Positions 15,551 through 23,033 of a DNA stretch of 43,922 bases are shown piece after piece (position 1 is the stretch's first letter; each line of letters opens with the position of its first letter). The notes under the pieces are model-generated. The model did not search any database. It was not told the origin of the DNA and saw nothing but the letters and a program-made list of their open reading frames with translations. Made by a program: the position numbers and the translations under genes. This stretch comes from an uncultured Pirellulaceae bacterium (GTDB taxonomy: Bacteria > Planctomycetota > Planctomycetia > Pirellulales > Pirellulaceae): NCBI GenBank assembly GCA_905480545.1, contig CAJQQR010000178.1, positions 1 through 43,922 on the forward strand, written 5' to 3'.

Positions 15551-17452
15551 CTACTTCAGGAGCGATTTCAGTTCCCGTTCCAAACTGGATGCGGAAATCG
15601 TTGTAGAAACGATCTCTCCATCTTTATCTACTAAGATCATCGTCGGCAAGCTGACAATACCCATTTCTGCTGCCAATCCGCTATTATAGCCCCCTTCACT
15701 GAACAATTGCGTCCAAGTGACGCTTGTTGAACGAACCGCTTTTTTGGCAGTGTCTAAATCGTTATCGCAATTGACGCCAACCACTACCAATTCGGCAGGA
15801 TATTCTTTTTGTAGTTTCTTCAAATCATCAAATTCATCTTTGCACAATTCACACCAGTCCGCCCAGTAGTGAACCAAAACAACCTTACCCTTCAGTTTCG
15901 CGATGTCGAATTTTCCACCAGAGATCATCTCTCCAGTCAATGGCATCTTGGTCCCTACCGAATTTAGTCTTTTGATCGCGCCACTCGCTTTTTCTGCGAA
16001 TTGGGAATCAGAAAATTGAGTCGACACCTTTCGATACCACTTGCCCGCGTTTTCTTTTTCGCCCTCAAATTCGTCTGCCATCGCCAATTGCATCATTGCG
16101 TCAGGTGTATTTTCATCTTTTGGATAGTCCTTTGTAAATTTTTCCAACGCGATCAGCCAATCCGATTGGGCGTCGGAGATGTCGACTTTAGAGTCATTTA
16201 ATTTTGCGCCAAAATCGGCGTTAATGTATCGATAAGTCACCAAGCCAATTGCCTCCGATGATTTTTTTGACTGCTGGAGATCGGTGGCGAATTCGCTCAG
16301 TTTCTCCAGGCCGACTGGATAGTCGCCACTTTGGAATGCTGCAGTGATGCTGTCGGCAAACTGTCGTGACCAATTCAATGAATCAACCTCTTGCTCGGCT
16401 TCGAGAGCAAGTCGAGAGATTGTATCAGCCATTTTGTCGTACGCCTTTTTCTTTTCCGATGCACTTCGAGCACTCGAAACTTCTTTGTCCAACTCATCAA
16501 ACGAAGCAAGAAGTTTCTGGTAATTCGCATCGCCTGACGGACCCACTACCGTATCCGAGGTATCGGAATCACTTGACCGATACCAACTGGCAAACGAAGC
16601 AGTCGACTTTTCATCAATCAATTCCGGAGCATCGATCATTCGCCAACAATCACCGGACTTGACCATCGTCCCCAAACTAATTTGAAAATCAGTTTTCCCG
16701 GTCCTGAGGAGTGCAGCAACGTTTTCATAGATTTCAATATCCTTGTCTGCGCCATCAGTTCCCTCTGGAATGATTCCAGGACGCAACCCTCCGAAATGTA
16801 CCCATTCGGATTTACCTAACTTTGAATTGCTTCCCTTCAGCAAACTTGCAAACGTTTTTTTCGATTTGAGTAAGTTGCTGCTGATTACCTGTTTGCGGTC
16901 CCCCCCAAATCCGACCTGCTCAAGCTCTTTCGCTGTAATCATCAGTCGGTCAAATCGAGCGGTATCGCCGGTGCCAATCGCCGCAGCGACTTCCGCTGAT
17001 ACTTCCTCCGCGGAAATCCTCCTCCATAGGTCGATTTCTCCATCCTGATCCTCATCGATTCCCCATCGGGTTCCTTGGGATCCAAACCAACGATACTGAT
17101 CTGCTTTGCGATCAAAATTGCTGTCAATGTCGCGATAAACTTCGAAGCCATCTTTGTAATAGCACCAAAGATCGATGTCATTGTCGCCATTGGTATCAAG
17201 AAACCGTCGAAGGATTCGACTTGCCGGATCTTTCACAATCCAACCACTTACGTTCTTCGATGTGGGTGAACTGATGGTGCAGTCCTCAATTTCGTCAGCC
17301 GATGGTATCGATATTTCAACAGACGACCGCTGGACTGGATTCAGTTTAAGCGCCTGACTGGCGGTGACCTGAGCGAATCCAGTTGCAGGTGCAACGAAAA
17401 ACAGTGCAACAATAAAAAGCAAATTCAGAGCAGAGCGATTCATGGTAGCCAT
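15551..17452 (-). CDS. Exported TlpA-like redoxin with Asp-rich (EF-hand-like) repeats and helical repeats
   Basis: This 633-residue protein has a signal peptide (LLFIVALFFVAPATGFAQ, about 11-28). Three Asp-rich motifs follow: DTNGDNDID (86-94), DIDSNFDRKAD (108-118) and DEDQDGEID (133-141), like calcium-binding EF-hand/dockerin loops. The middle part is helical with a TPR-like segment near 450-500 (DAMMQLAMADEFEGEKENAG). The C-terminal domain is thioredoxin-like, with HYWADWCELC (CxxC at 534-537) and the cis-Pro in SLPTMILVD near 603. The motif CELC is unusual for TlpA proteins. ATG 17452 is immediately preceded by eight A/T pairs of a terminator U-tract; ATG 17443 (MNRSALN) is an equally good start. 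It heads the set leading to the regulator (4-nt gap). Confidence 0.87.
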   Translation of the reverse strand: MATMNRSALNLLFIVALFFVAPATGFAQVTASQALKLNPVQRSSVEISIPSADEIEDCTISSPTSKNVSGWIVKDPASRILRRFLDTNGDNDIDLWCYYKDGFEVYRDIDSNFDRKADQYRWFGSQGTRWGIDEDQDGEIDLWRRISAEEVSAEVAAAIGTGDTARFDRLMITAKELEQVGFGGDRKQVISSNLLKSKKTFASLLKGSNSKLGKSEWVHFGGLRPGIIPEGTDGADKDIEIYENVAALLRTGKTDFQISLGTMVKSGDCWRMIDAPELIDEKSTASFASWYRSSDSDTSDTVVGPSGDANYQKLLASFDELDKEVSSARSASEKKKAYDKMADTISRLALEAEQEVDSLNWSRQFADSITAAFQSGDYPVGLEKLSEFATDLQQSKKSSEAIGLVTYRYINADFGAKLNDSKVDISDAQSDWLIALEKFTKDYPKDENTPDAMMQLAMADEFEGEKENAGKWYRKVSTQFSDSQFAEKASGAIKRLNSVGTKMPLTGEMISGGKFDIAKLKGKVVLVHYWADWCELCKDEFDDLKKLQKEYPAELVVVGVNCDNDLDTAKKAVRSTSVTWTQLFSEGGYNSGLAAEMGIVSLPTMILVDKDGEIVSTTISASSLERELKSLLK

Positions 17453-17509
17453 AAAAAAAATTGAGTATTACTTCAACGGATGCTGCTGTAATACTCAATT
17501 ATTTTTTTT
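17453..17509. terminator. Symmetrical (bidirectional) terminator between rho and the redoxin gene
   Basis: The 11-bp perfect stem TTGAGTATTAC (17461-17471) / GTAATACTCAA (17488-17498) has a 16-nt loop. It is followed on the plus strand by TTATTTTTTTT and on the minus strand by eight T that directly precede the redoxin ATG at 17452. It can end rho transcripts, and it also forms the immediate 5' leader of the redoxin gene. Confidence 0.8.
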
Positions 17510-17616
17510 GGATCCAGATCGATTTAGGCCGCTTATCACCATTTGATAAGTCGAATGAGAGTGGTCCATTCTCCGTAGCGACCGTATTGGTGAACACAAC
17601 TCCTCGAAACGCATTC

Positions 17617-17642
17617 AATCAAGGCTTTTAATCAAGGCTTTT
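17617..17642. repeat. 13-bp tandem direct repeat downstream of rho
   Basis: AATCAAGGCTTTT occurs at 17617-17629 and again at 17630-17642, with no spacer. Confidence 0.9.
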
Positions 17643-17749
17643 AAAAATGGAATGCAGTTGATTCGGCGGTTGCTCGAGAATGCGTGGAGCGACCTTACAC
17701 GAAAACCGTGTTTGGCAACGGATGTGGACGCGACTTGTCGTGCCTGACC

Positions 17750-19102
17750 CTAACTAGCCTGCACCATTTTACCGCTAATAAACGAAATGAATTCCTTGTT
17801 CGAATCGAACCGAGTCAACTGGCTGGTCAACTGCTCCATCGCGTCCTTGTGATCCAATGTTGACAATGTGCGTCGCAGCGCAGTGATTGCATCCAACGAT
17901 TCGGCATCCAACAGCAATTCTTCACGCCGCGTCCCAGATTTAGAAATATCGATCGCTGGCCAGACCCGTCGGTCTGCAAGCTTTCGGTCGAGCACAAGCT
18001 CCATGTTTCCCGTTCCCTTGAACTCTTGGAAAATCAAATCGTCCATTCGACTATTGGTATCGATTAACGCGGTGCCAATAATTGTCAATGAACCACCCTC
18101 TTCGAAAGCACGAGCACTAGCAAAAAGCTTCTTAGGAATGTCCATCGCTTTGATATTTACACCGCCGGACATTGTGGCGCCTGAATTCCCCACCCATTTA
18201 TTGAACGCCCGTGCTAAACGAGTGATCGAGTCCATCAGAAGGAATACATCCTGCCCCAATTCCGCCAATCGCTTGCATCGCTGGATCACCAATTGCGACA
18301 GCCGGACGTGACTTTCAACATCCTCATCCAAACTGCTGGCAATGACTTCGCCTGCAACATTCCGACGCATATCGGTAACTTCTTCGGGCCGCTCGTCAAT
18401 CAACAGGATCATCAGTTTGGAATCCGGATGATTCGTTGCAATTCCGTGACTGATATGCTGAAGCATGATCGTCTTACCGCTTCTTGGCGGTGCGACAATC
18501 AAAGATCGTTGCCCTTTGCCTATCGGCGTGAAGAGGTCCATGACCCGAGTTGTGAGTGGCTCTTTACCCGTCTCAAGGTTGTACCAATACTCAGGATTGA
18601 TCGGGGTGTTTTGATCGAACGATTTGATCTCTGAAAAGTCTTCCGGCTTGATACCATCGACATCTGTGATCTCGCGAAGCCTTGGGCCCTGCTGCCTTCG
18701 AGCGGGTTGCACCTTACCGGTGATCAACAAACCTTCACGCAATCCAAATTTTTCGATCATTGTTCCTGGAACGAATGGATCGGACCGTTCACGCGCGTAA
18801 TTATTTTCTGGAGATCGGAGAAATCCATAGCCGTTGGGGTGCAGTTCAAGCAGACCCGAACCGTCTACCAAGATGACCTCGCCATCTTCGCCGACCGGAG
18901 CATCGTCTTCTTCGCGGCGTGGCCCGCGCCTTCTGCGGCCACCACCAGAATTTCCACCGCCGGAGTTTCCGCCACCAGTGTTTCCACCGCCGCGACTGGT
19001 ACGACCTCGTCCGCCTCCACCACCGCCAGAATTTGAGTTAGATCCCGAACCGGTGTTTCGACCACCTCCGCCTGAGCGGCCGCGAAATTTTCTTTTCGCC
19101 AT
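17750..19102 (-). CDS. rho: Transcription termination factor Rho with Gly/Asn/Arg-rich N-terminus
   Basis: This is a hexameric RNA-dependent ATPase helicase that ends transcripts. The 450 residues start at ATG 19102; a TTG three codons upstream is less likely. Residues 1-62 are a low-complexity, RGG-like stretch of Gly, Ser, Asn and Arg. The cold-shock-type RNA-binding domain follows (ELHPNGYGFLRSPENNYAR, 87-105). Walker A is APPRSGKT (204-211). LLIDERPEEVTDM, the Q-loop/R-loop region (VGNSGATMSGGVNIKAM) and SGTRREELLL are conserved Rho elements. It is transcribed alone from a strong promoter with a leader of about 345 nt. The symmetrical hairpin at 17461-17498 is its probable terminator. Confidence 0.96.
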   Translation of the reverse strand: MAKRKFRGRSGGGGRNTGSGSNSNSGGGGGGRGRTSRGGGNTGGGNSGGGNSGGGRRRRGPRREEDDAPVGEDGEVILVDGSGLLELHPNGYGFLRSPENNYARERSDPFVPGTMIEKFGLREGLLITGKVQPARRQQGPRLREITDVDGIKPEDFSEIKSFDQNTPINPEYWYNLETGKEPLTTRVMDLFTPIGKGQRSLIVAPPRSGKTIMLQHISHGIATNHPDSKLMILLIDERPEEVTDMRRNVAGEVIASSLDEDVESHVRLSQLVIQRCKRLAELGQDVFLLMDSITRLARAFNKWVGNSGATMSGGVNIKAMDIPKKLFASARAFEEGGSLTIIGTALIDTNSRMDDLIFQEFKGTGNMELVLDRKLADRRVWPAIDISKSGTRREELLLDAESLDAITALRRTLSTLDHKDAMEQLTSQLTRFDSNKEFISFISGKMVQAS

Positions 19103-19656
19103 AGCTAGCAAATCAAGTTAGAGTTATGAAGACGACAGTCCAACTGGCAATTTTTTGCCTAAACTAAAGAGCTATCGCATCCAACGAAAATAAGAAGCTC
19201 GTACTGTCTGCGTACGAATAAACCTCAGTGATTTAATTATGCAAATGTGTGCCTACCACTCGCAATCTCGAATTTGCGTAACAAGATCTAACGCTGAGAT
19301 GTGGTTGTGTGTTATTCGTTAATCGAACAACCAAAGCGAGAAAGTTTGCAACTGAGTAGATGTCCGTTCCTAACGGACCAGAGCTTATTCAATCAAAGCA
19401 ATGTCTACATTAAGCAAAGTAAGCCTCGGGACGCCGCCCCGAACTTGCCCCAATCATAAACAATGGTTGGACTATGTCAAGCGATAAAAACTCGACACTT
19501 CTCGCGAATTACGGCGCAAGTTGTAAAAAAATACAGAATATGTCAATTATCCGCAATGTTCCGGTCGATTTAGCAATCAGTATCGCTCTGTGTCCGCAAT
19601 TCCTCTAGTTTCGGGCCGAAAAGTTAACAAAAAACGGTTTAGGATTGGGTTTTGAC
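19103..19656. other. Intergenic region between rho and the thioredoxin-YHS gene
   Basis: The region holds the rho promoter (19453-19480, minus) and its long leader, a 7-bp hairpin (19362-19378, GTCCGTT/AACGGAC) and a GC hairpin near 19427-19443. No gene is seen. The right part must also carry the plus-strand promoter of the gene at 19657. Confidence 0.6.
19453..19480 (-). promoter_or_regulatory. Consensus promoter of rho
   Basis: Read on the minus strand: TTGACA (19480-19475, 6 of 6), a 16-bp spacer, then TATGAT (19458-19453, 5 of 6). Transcription would begin near 19446, leaving about 345 nt of leader before the rho ATG. A second TTGACA lies at 19546-19541 without a good -10. Confidence 0.6.
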
Positions 19657-21138
19657 ATGAAAGTCAAAAATACACTCAGCATCGGACTTTTAGGATGCCT
19701 TGTTTTTGGGTGCATTCATCCAACGGTCGTTGCTCAGATGCAAAGTCCACCTTCGTCGTTTCAGCCATCCAATTCAAGCTTCCAACCCGGAGCGACTGGT
19801 AGTTACTCTCCACATGGAAGCGCACCAACTGGAAGCGCACCAACTGGACTTTCGCCGCGAGGCACGATCGGTCAAAGCGATGGTGGGTTTCAATCACCGC
19901 CTTCAAACTACCAACCTCCGACAGCCTCTCTCAAGACTGCGGACCAATCTCCGTTTGGGTCCGCCAGTTCTAAACAAATCAACTGGATTGATGGAAAGCA
20001 ATTGGCACAAGCTCAACAACTTTCTAAACAAACCAGCAAACCCATCATGTTGCACTTTTGGAATGAACGCTGTGCACCTTGCCTTGCGTTAGAGAAGAGC
20101 GTGTTTCCAAACCCGTCAGTGGTCACCGCAATTAATTCGCAGTTCATTGCAGTCAAAGTCAACACGCTTGAGACTCCGGAAATCCACAGAACATACGGTG
20201 TCACCCGTTGGCCATGGGACGTTTTCATTGCACCCGACGGAAAAAAGCTGTTTGATCGCCAAAGCCCGCCGAATGCTAGTGCCTACACACAACAAATCAA
20301 TTCCGTCGCAGGCATGTACCAGTCGTTTGCCAAGTTTGCGACGGCTTCACCTTCGCTGCCCAAAGCGAGTCAGCAAAAATCAACGCCATCAGCCTTTGGG
20401 CAACCAGCTTCGCAATTTTCAAACTCAAAGACGCAGCAAACAAATTTCACGCAGCAAACAAATTTCACGCAAGAGCGCGTCGAGTCGACCTGGCCCCAAC
20501 AAACCGGGATGGATTTAGCATCAAGTCGAACACCGCCAAACCAAATGCCAGCAGGTAATAGCCAACAAATCAGTTCGCGGGCCAATTCACCTTCTTCGGC
20601 TGTACAGAATCAATTCTACAAAAGCCCAGCTTCCCAAACGAATCACTTTGCGGCGAACAACGTTGTGGCAAATGACGGCCAGTCGGACAATTCGCCGGTA
20701 ACCAACTCAATCGCAAATCCGATGTCAAGCTACAATTCCACTGTTTCCACGAAGACTCCGGCGGTTGGCCTTGGGGGCAAGTGTCCGGTGACACTTCTGA
20801 AATCGGAGAAGTGGGTTGATGGCTCGAAAGAATGGGGCTGTCAACATCGAGGCAAACTGTACTTTTTTACAAGTCGTGAACACCGTGACGAATTCATGAA
20901 TTCACCTGACCAATTCGCACCTGTGCTCGCCGGATATGACGTCGTCGAGTATCGCGAAACAGGGCGATTGATTGAGGGAAAAAACAGCATCGGAATTTTT
21001 GCTGGTGACGCAAATTCGCGACAGGTATACCGATTCGCGAGTAAAGAAAACATGCAAAAATTCAAAAACGACTCGGGCCGTTATAACGACGCTGTGCGGA
21101 CCGCGATGAAGACCGTCGACTCCCCAGTATATCGATAG
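19657..21138 (+). CDS. Exported thioredoxin-YHS domain fusion protein
   Basis: This 493-residue protein has a signal peptide (residues 1-27, ending VVAQ). A Gln/Pro/Ser-rich linker reaches residue 105. The thioredoxin fold (about 108-225) has FWNERCAPC with CxxC at 139-142 and the cis-Pro region TRWPWDVFIAPDG. A second, long disordered Gln/Ser/Asn-rich linker (230-372) leads to a YHS-like domain (about 375-472: KCPVTLLKSEKWVDG, LYFFTSREHRDEFMNSPDQF, YRFASKENMQKFKND). YHS domains are small and often metal-linked. ATG 19657 starts a proper signal peptide; a TTG 12 bases upstream is the alternative. The small gene at 21150 follows after 11 bp, suggesting co-transcription. A role in extracytoplasmic redox or metal handling is an inference. 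Confidence 0.86.
   Translation: MKVKNTLSIGLLGCLVFGCIHPTVVAQMQSPPSSFQPSNSSFQPGATGSYSPHGSAPTGSAPTGLSPRGTIGQSDGGFQSPPSNYQPPTASLKTADQSPFGSASSKQINWIDGKQLAQAQQLSKQTSKPIMLHFWNERCAPCLALEKSVFPNPSVVTAINSQFIAVKVNTLETPEIHRTYGVTRWPWDVFIAPDGKKLFDRQSPPNASAYTQQINSVAGMYQSFAKFATASPSLPKASQQKSTPSAFGQPASQFSNSKTQQTNFTQQTNFTQERVESTWPQQTGMDLASSRTPPNQMPAGNSQQISSRANSPSSAVQNQFYKSPASQTNHFAANNVVANDGQSDNSPVTNSIANPMSSYNSTVSTKTPAVGLGGKCPVTLLKSEKWVDGSKEWGCQHRGKLYFFTSREHRDEFMNSPDQFAPVLAGYDVVEYRETGRLIEGKNSIGIFAGDANSRQVYRFASKENMQKFKNDSGRYNDAVRTAMKTVDSPVYR
19816..19845 (+). repeat. 15-bp tandem repeat in the first linker
   Basis: GGAAGCGCACCAACT occurs twice, at 19816-19830 and 19831-19845, encoding GSAPT twice in the disordered linker. 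Confidence 0.95.
20431..20466 (+). repeat. 18-bp tandem repeat in the second linker
   Basis: ACGCAGCAAACAAATTTC occurs at 20431-20448 and 20449-20466, encoding TQQTNF twice. Confidence 0.95.
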
Positions 21139-21149
21139 CCGAACGCTTT

Positions 21150-21623
21150 ATGAATCGAGTTGAGATCATTTTCGATTGCTTGCCGCTTCGCTCGGTGACA
21201 AGATTAGATATTCCGATTGATGCATCGCCCGGATATCGTCGCAAATTAGAATCGATCAAAAAAGCGATCGAGAAACATGGCACGCACAATACGTATTACT
21301 TGCACAACGCCACATGCGAGTACTTCTTAACAAATTCCAACGCCATCGGCCGAATGAAGTTCAGTTTCGAAGGAACGGCATTTACGGATTCGCAAGATCG
21401 TAACTGCTTGTCAACAAAACTGAAGGTGAAGCTACTTGAAGAATCCTGTGACTGGCTAACTGAGCCAATTGTGAATTGGTTTGAGACTACGGTCGAACAA
21501 AGCGTCAAGCAAGAGTTCAATCGCTACATCAACGCGGGCGATCTTTCAAAAACGGAAGCACGAATCAAAGAGCTGCAAGCCAAAGAAGATACCGATGGCA
21601 CGTTTCTCGGGATGTATCTTTAG
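21150..21623 (+). CDS. Conserved-looking hypothetical protein
   Basis: This 157-residue soluble protein starts at ATG 21150, 11 bp after the thioredoxin-YHS gene. The sequence reads as a compact mixed alpha/beta domain (NRVEIIFDCLPLRSVTRLDI, YYLHNATCEYFLTNSNAIGR, MKFSFEGTAFTDSQD), followed by a long amphipathic C-terminal helix (LSKTEARIKELQAKED). There is no signal peptide or transmembrane segment. I recall similar proteins of unknown function in planctomycetes but cannot verify this. It is convergent with the helical protein gene, only 19 bp away, and no terminator is visible between them. Confidence 0.75.
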   Translation: MNRVEIIFDCLPLRSVTRLDIPIDASPGYRRKLESIKKAIEKHGTHNTYYLHNATCEYFLTNSNAIGRMKFSFEGTAFTDSQDRNCLSTKLKVKLLEESCDWLTEPIVNWFETTVEQSVKQEFNRYINAGDLSKTEARIKELQAKEDTDGTFLGMYL

Positions 21624-21642
21624 AAACTGCCGCGACACCATT

Positions 21643-22803
21643 CTACTTTTTTTCGCTGTGCAGCAATCCTGTAACGAAACCCAACAGGTCATCGTTCTCG
21701 CGGCAAAAACGGGTAAATCGTCCGAAGTCTTTCGCTGAATTTGCCAACTCCATGATCGTGGGAGCAATACCGATTTTAGGCGAGGCATCCGGCATCAATT
21801 CGATCAACGCCTCCATCGCCTCAGCAGGCTTTCCTACGCGTGAAAGCAATTCGATATACACCTCCACTGGCATATACCCTTGGTTGTAAGTGTCGCATTC
21901 ACGAGCTTTCTTTTCGAAAAACGTCACCGCGTCAGCCACGTCATTACCAAGAATCGCATTCATATATAATCGTGTCGTTGGATACAAATCTGAAAATGGC
22001 TCTTCGTTTTCATACTGATACTGCGAGCTCAATCGTTGACCATACTCTGTCAAATCGATCGCCAATTTGATTTGATTTTCGTCACTCAACACTCGCGCAA
22101 ATCGAATAACCGATGCCAAGTGGGTCGTATCGATGTGGTAGCGATTCCCATCAAACAACCATTCACGTTCTGGCAGCAATTCCGCAAATCGGTTTGAGGT
22201 TGGCCGAGTTGTTTCCTCACTTGTGATATCACTTAACACGTTTTCCAAAAGTTCAGCGTGTAAATGTTCAACCAGCATTCCTGCAGCCATTTTTTTCTCT
22301 GCGGGTGGCTGCTGATTCATCTCCGCATCAAAAGTTGTAATCGAGTTACACGTCCCGTAGTGTTGAAGCACCAAATTGAATCCGTGCGCCGGTGCGATGC
22401 CTTCACGTAGTGCCAACTCAATCAGCTCGTCTATGTTTTCGTCGTTGGTCTCTGTCCTCAAGAGATATTCTTTGGCGATCTCGTTTTCACCGACCGGTCG
22501 CAAGTACATCCACCCCTCACGCAGACGCCCGTCCGCCATCAGTGCCGCACCAATATCACGACAAATCTCAGACAACCCATCCTCTAGCTTATTCCGAGTC
22601 GCATCATCGAGGTCATCACCTGCCTCGGAAAAAAGCAGTGGAAGACCAAGCTGAAGGCGTAGCTGCAATTTCCTAGCCTCAAATAGTTCATGAAACTTCT
22701 TCGAGCTGACCAATTCCGCCGCCAACTTCTCCAAAGCCGCTTCGGTACCAGACTGCTGTAAGGTTTCCTGGATTTGATCGTAAATAGATGATGTGGTCGA
22801 CAA
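21643..22803 (-). CDS. Helical protein of unknown function (TPR-like)
   Basis: This 386-residue protein is mostly amphipathic helix with many Glu/Asp/Leu. Segments such as AALEKLAAELVSSKKFHELF and VEVYIELLSRVGKPAEAMEAL resemble TPR/solenoid helices. There is no signal peptide. The start is TTG at 22803: GGAGG (minus strand, 22812-22816) lies exactly 8 nt upstream. The frame remains open to ATG 22950, but those 49 codons have no site and include the Shine-Dalgarno itself. It is divergent from hemDE, sharing a 230-bp control region. I do not recognise a family. The acidic solenoid suggests a protein-protein interaction role, which is inference only. Confidence 0.78.
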   Translation of the reverse strand: MSTTSSIYDQIQETLQQSGTEAALEKLAAELVSSKKFHELFEARKLQLRLQLGLPLLFSEAGDDLDDATRNKLEDGLSEICRDIGAALMADGRLREGWMYLRPVGENEIAKEYLLRTETNDENIDELIELALREGIAPAHGFNLVLQHYGTCNSITTFDAEMNQQPPAEKKMAAGMLVEHLHAELLENVLSDITSEETTRPTSNRFAELLPEREWLFDGNRYHIDTTHLASVIRFARVLSDENQIKLAIDLTEYGQRLSSQYQYENEEPFSDLYPTTRLYMNAILGNDVADAVTFFEKKARECDTYNQGYMPVEVYIELLSRVGKPAEAMEALIELMPDASPKIGIAPTIMELANSAKDFGRFTRFCRENDDLLGFVTGLLHSEKK

Positions 22804-22816
22804 AAAGCCGTCCTCC
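22804..22816 (-). promoter_or_regulatory. Strong Shine-Dalgarno fixing a TTG start
   Basis: On the minus strand GGAGG (22816-22812) is followed by an 8-nt spacer and TTG at 22803-22801. This is the best ribosome binding site seen in the window. Confidence 0.7.
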
Positions 22817-22962
22817 GCAAAAAAATCAAAATGCCCGTCATTAACCGGCTGCCGACAAAATCGGCTGTTCAATTCGAACGGCAAAAACTCGGCTGATACT
22901 AGCCGCAGATAAATACTTTGCCACCTCCCTTCAAAATAACACGATTTCAATTTGATTGCAGG

Positions 22963-23001
22963 ACAGGCTCCCGGGGCTGAGTTTCCCGGGATCGGGCCTG
23001 T
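22963..23001 (+). promoter_or_regulatory. GC-rich stem-loop in the hemDE leader
   Basis: The outer stem ACAGGC (22963-22968) / GCCTGT (22996-23001) stacks on the inner stem TCCCGGG (22969-22975) / CCCGGGA (22985-22991), with a 4-nt bulge. There is no T-run, so it is not a simple terminator. It ends 32 nt before the hemDE ATG. Confidence 0.55.
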
Positions 23002-23033
23002 GGCGATCTGGCGATGATCGTTAGCATTAAGTT

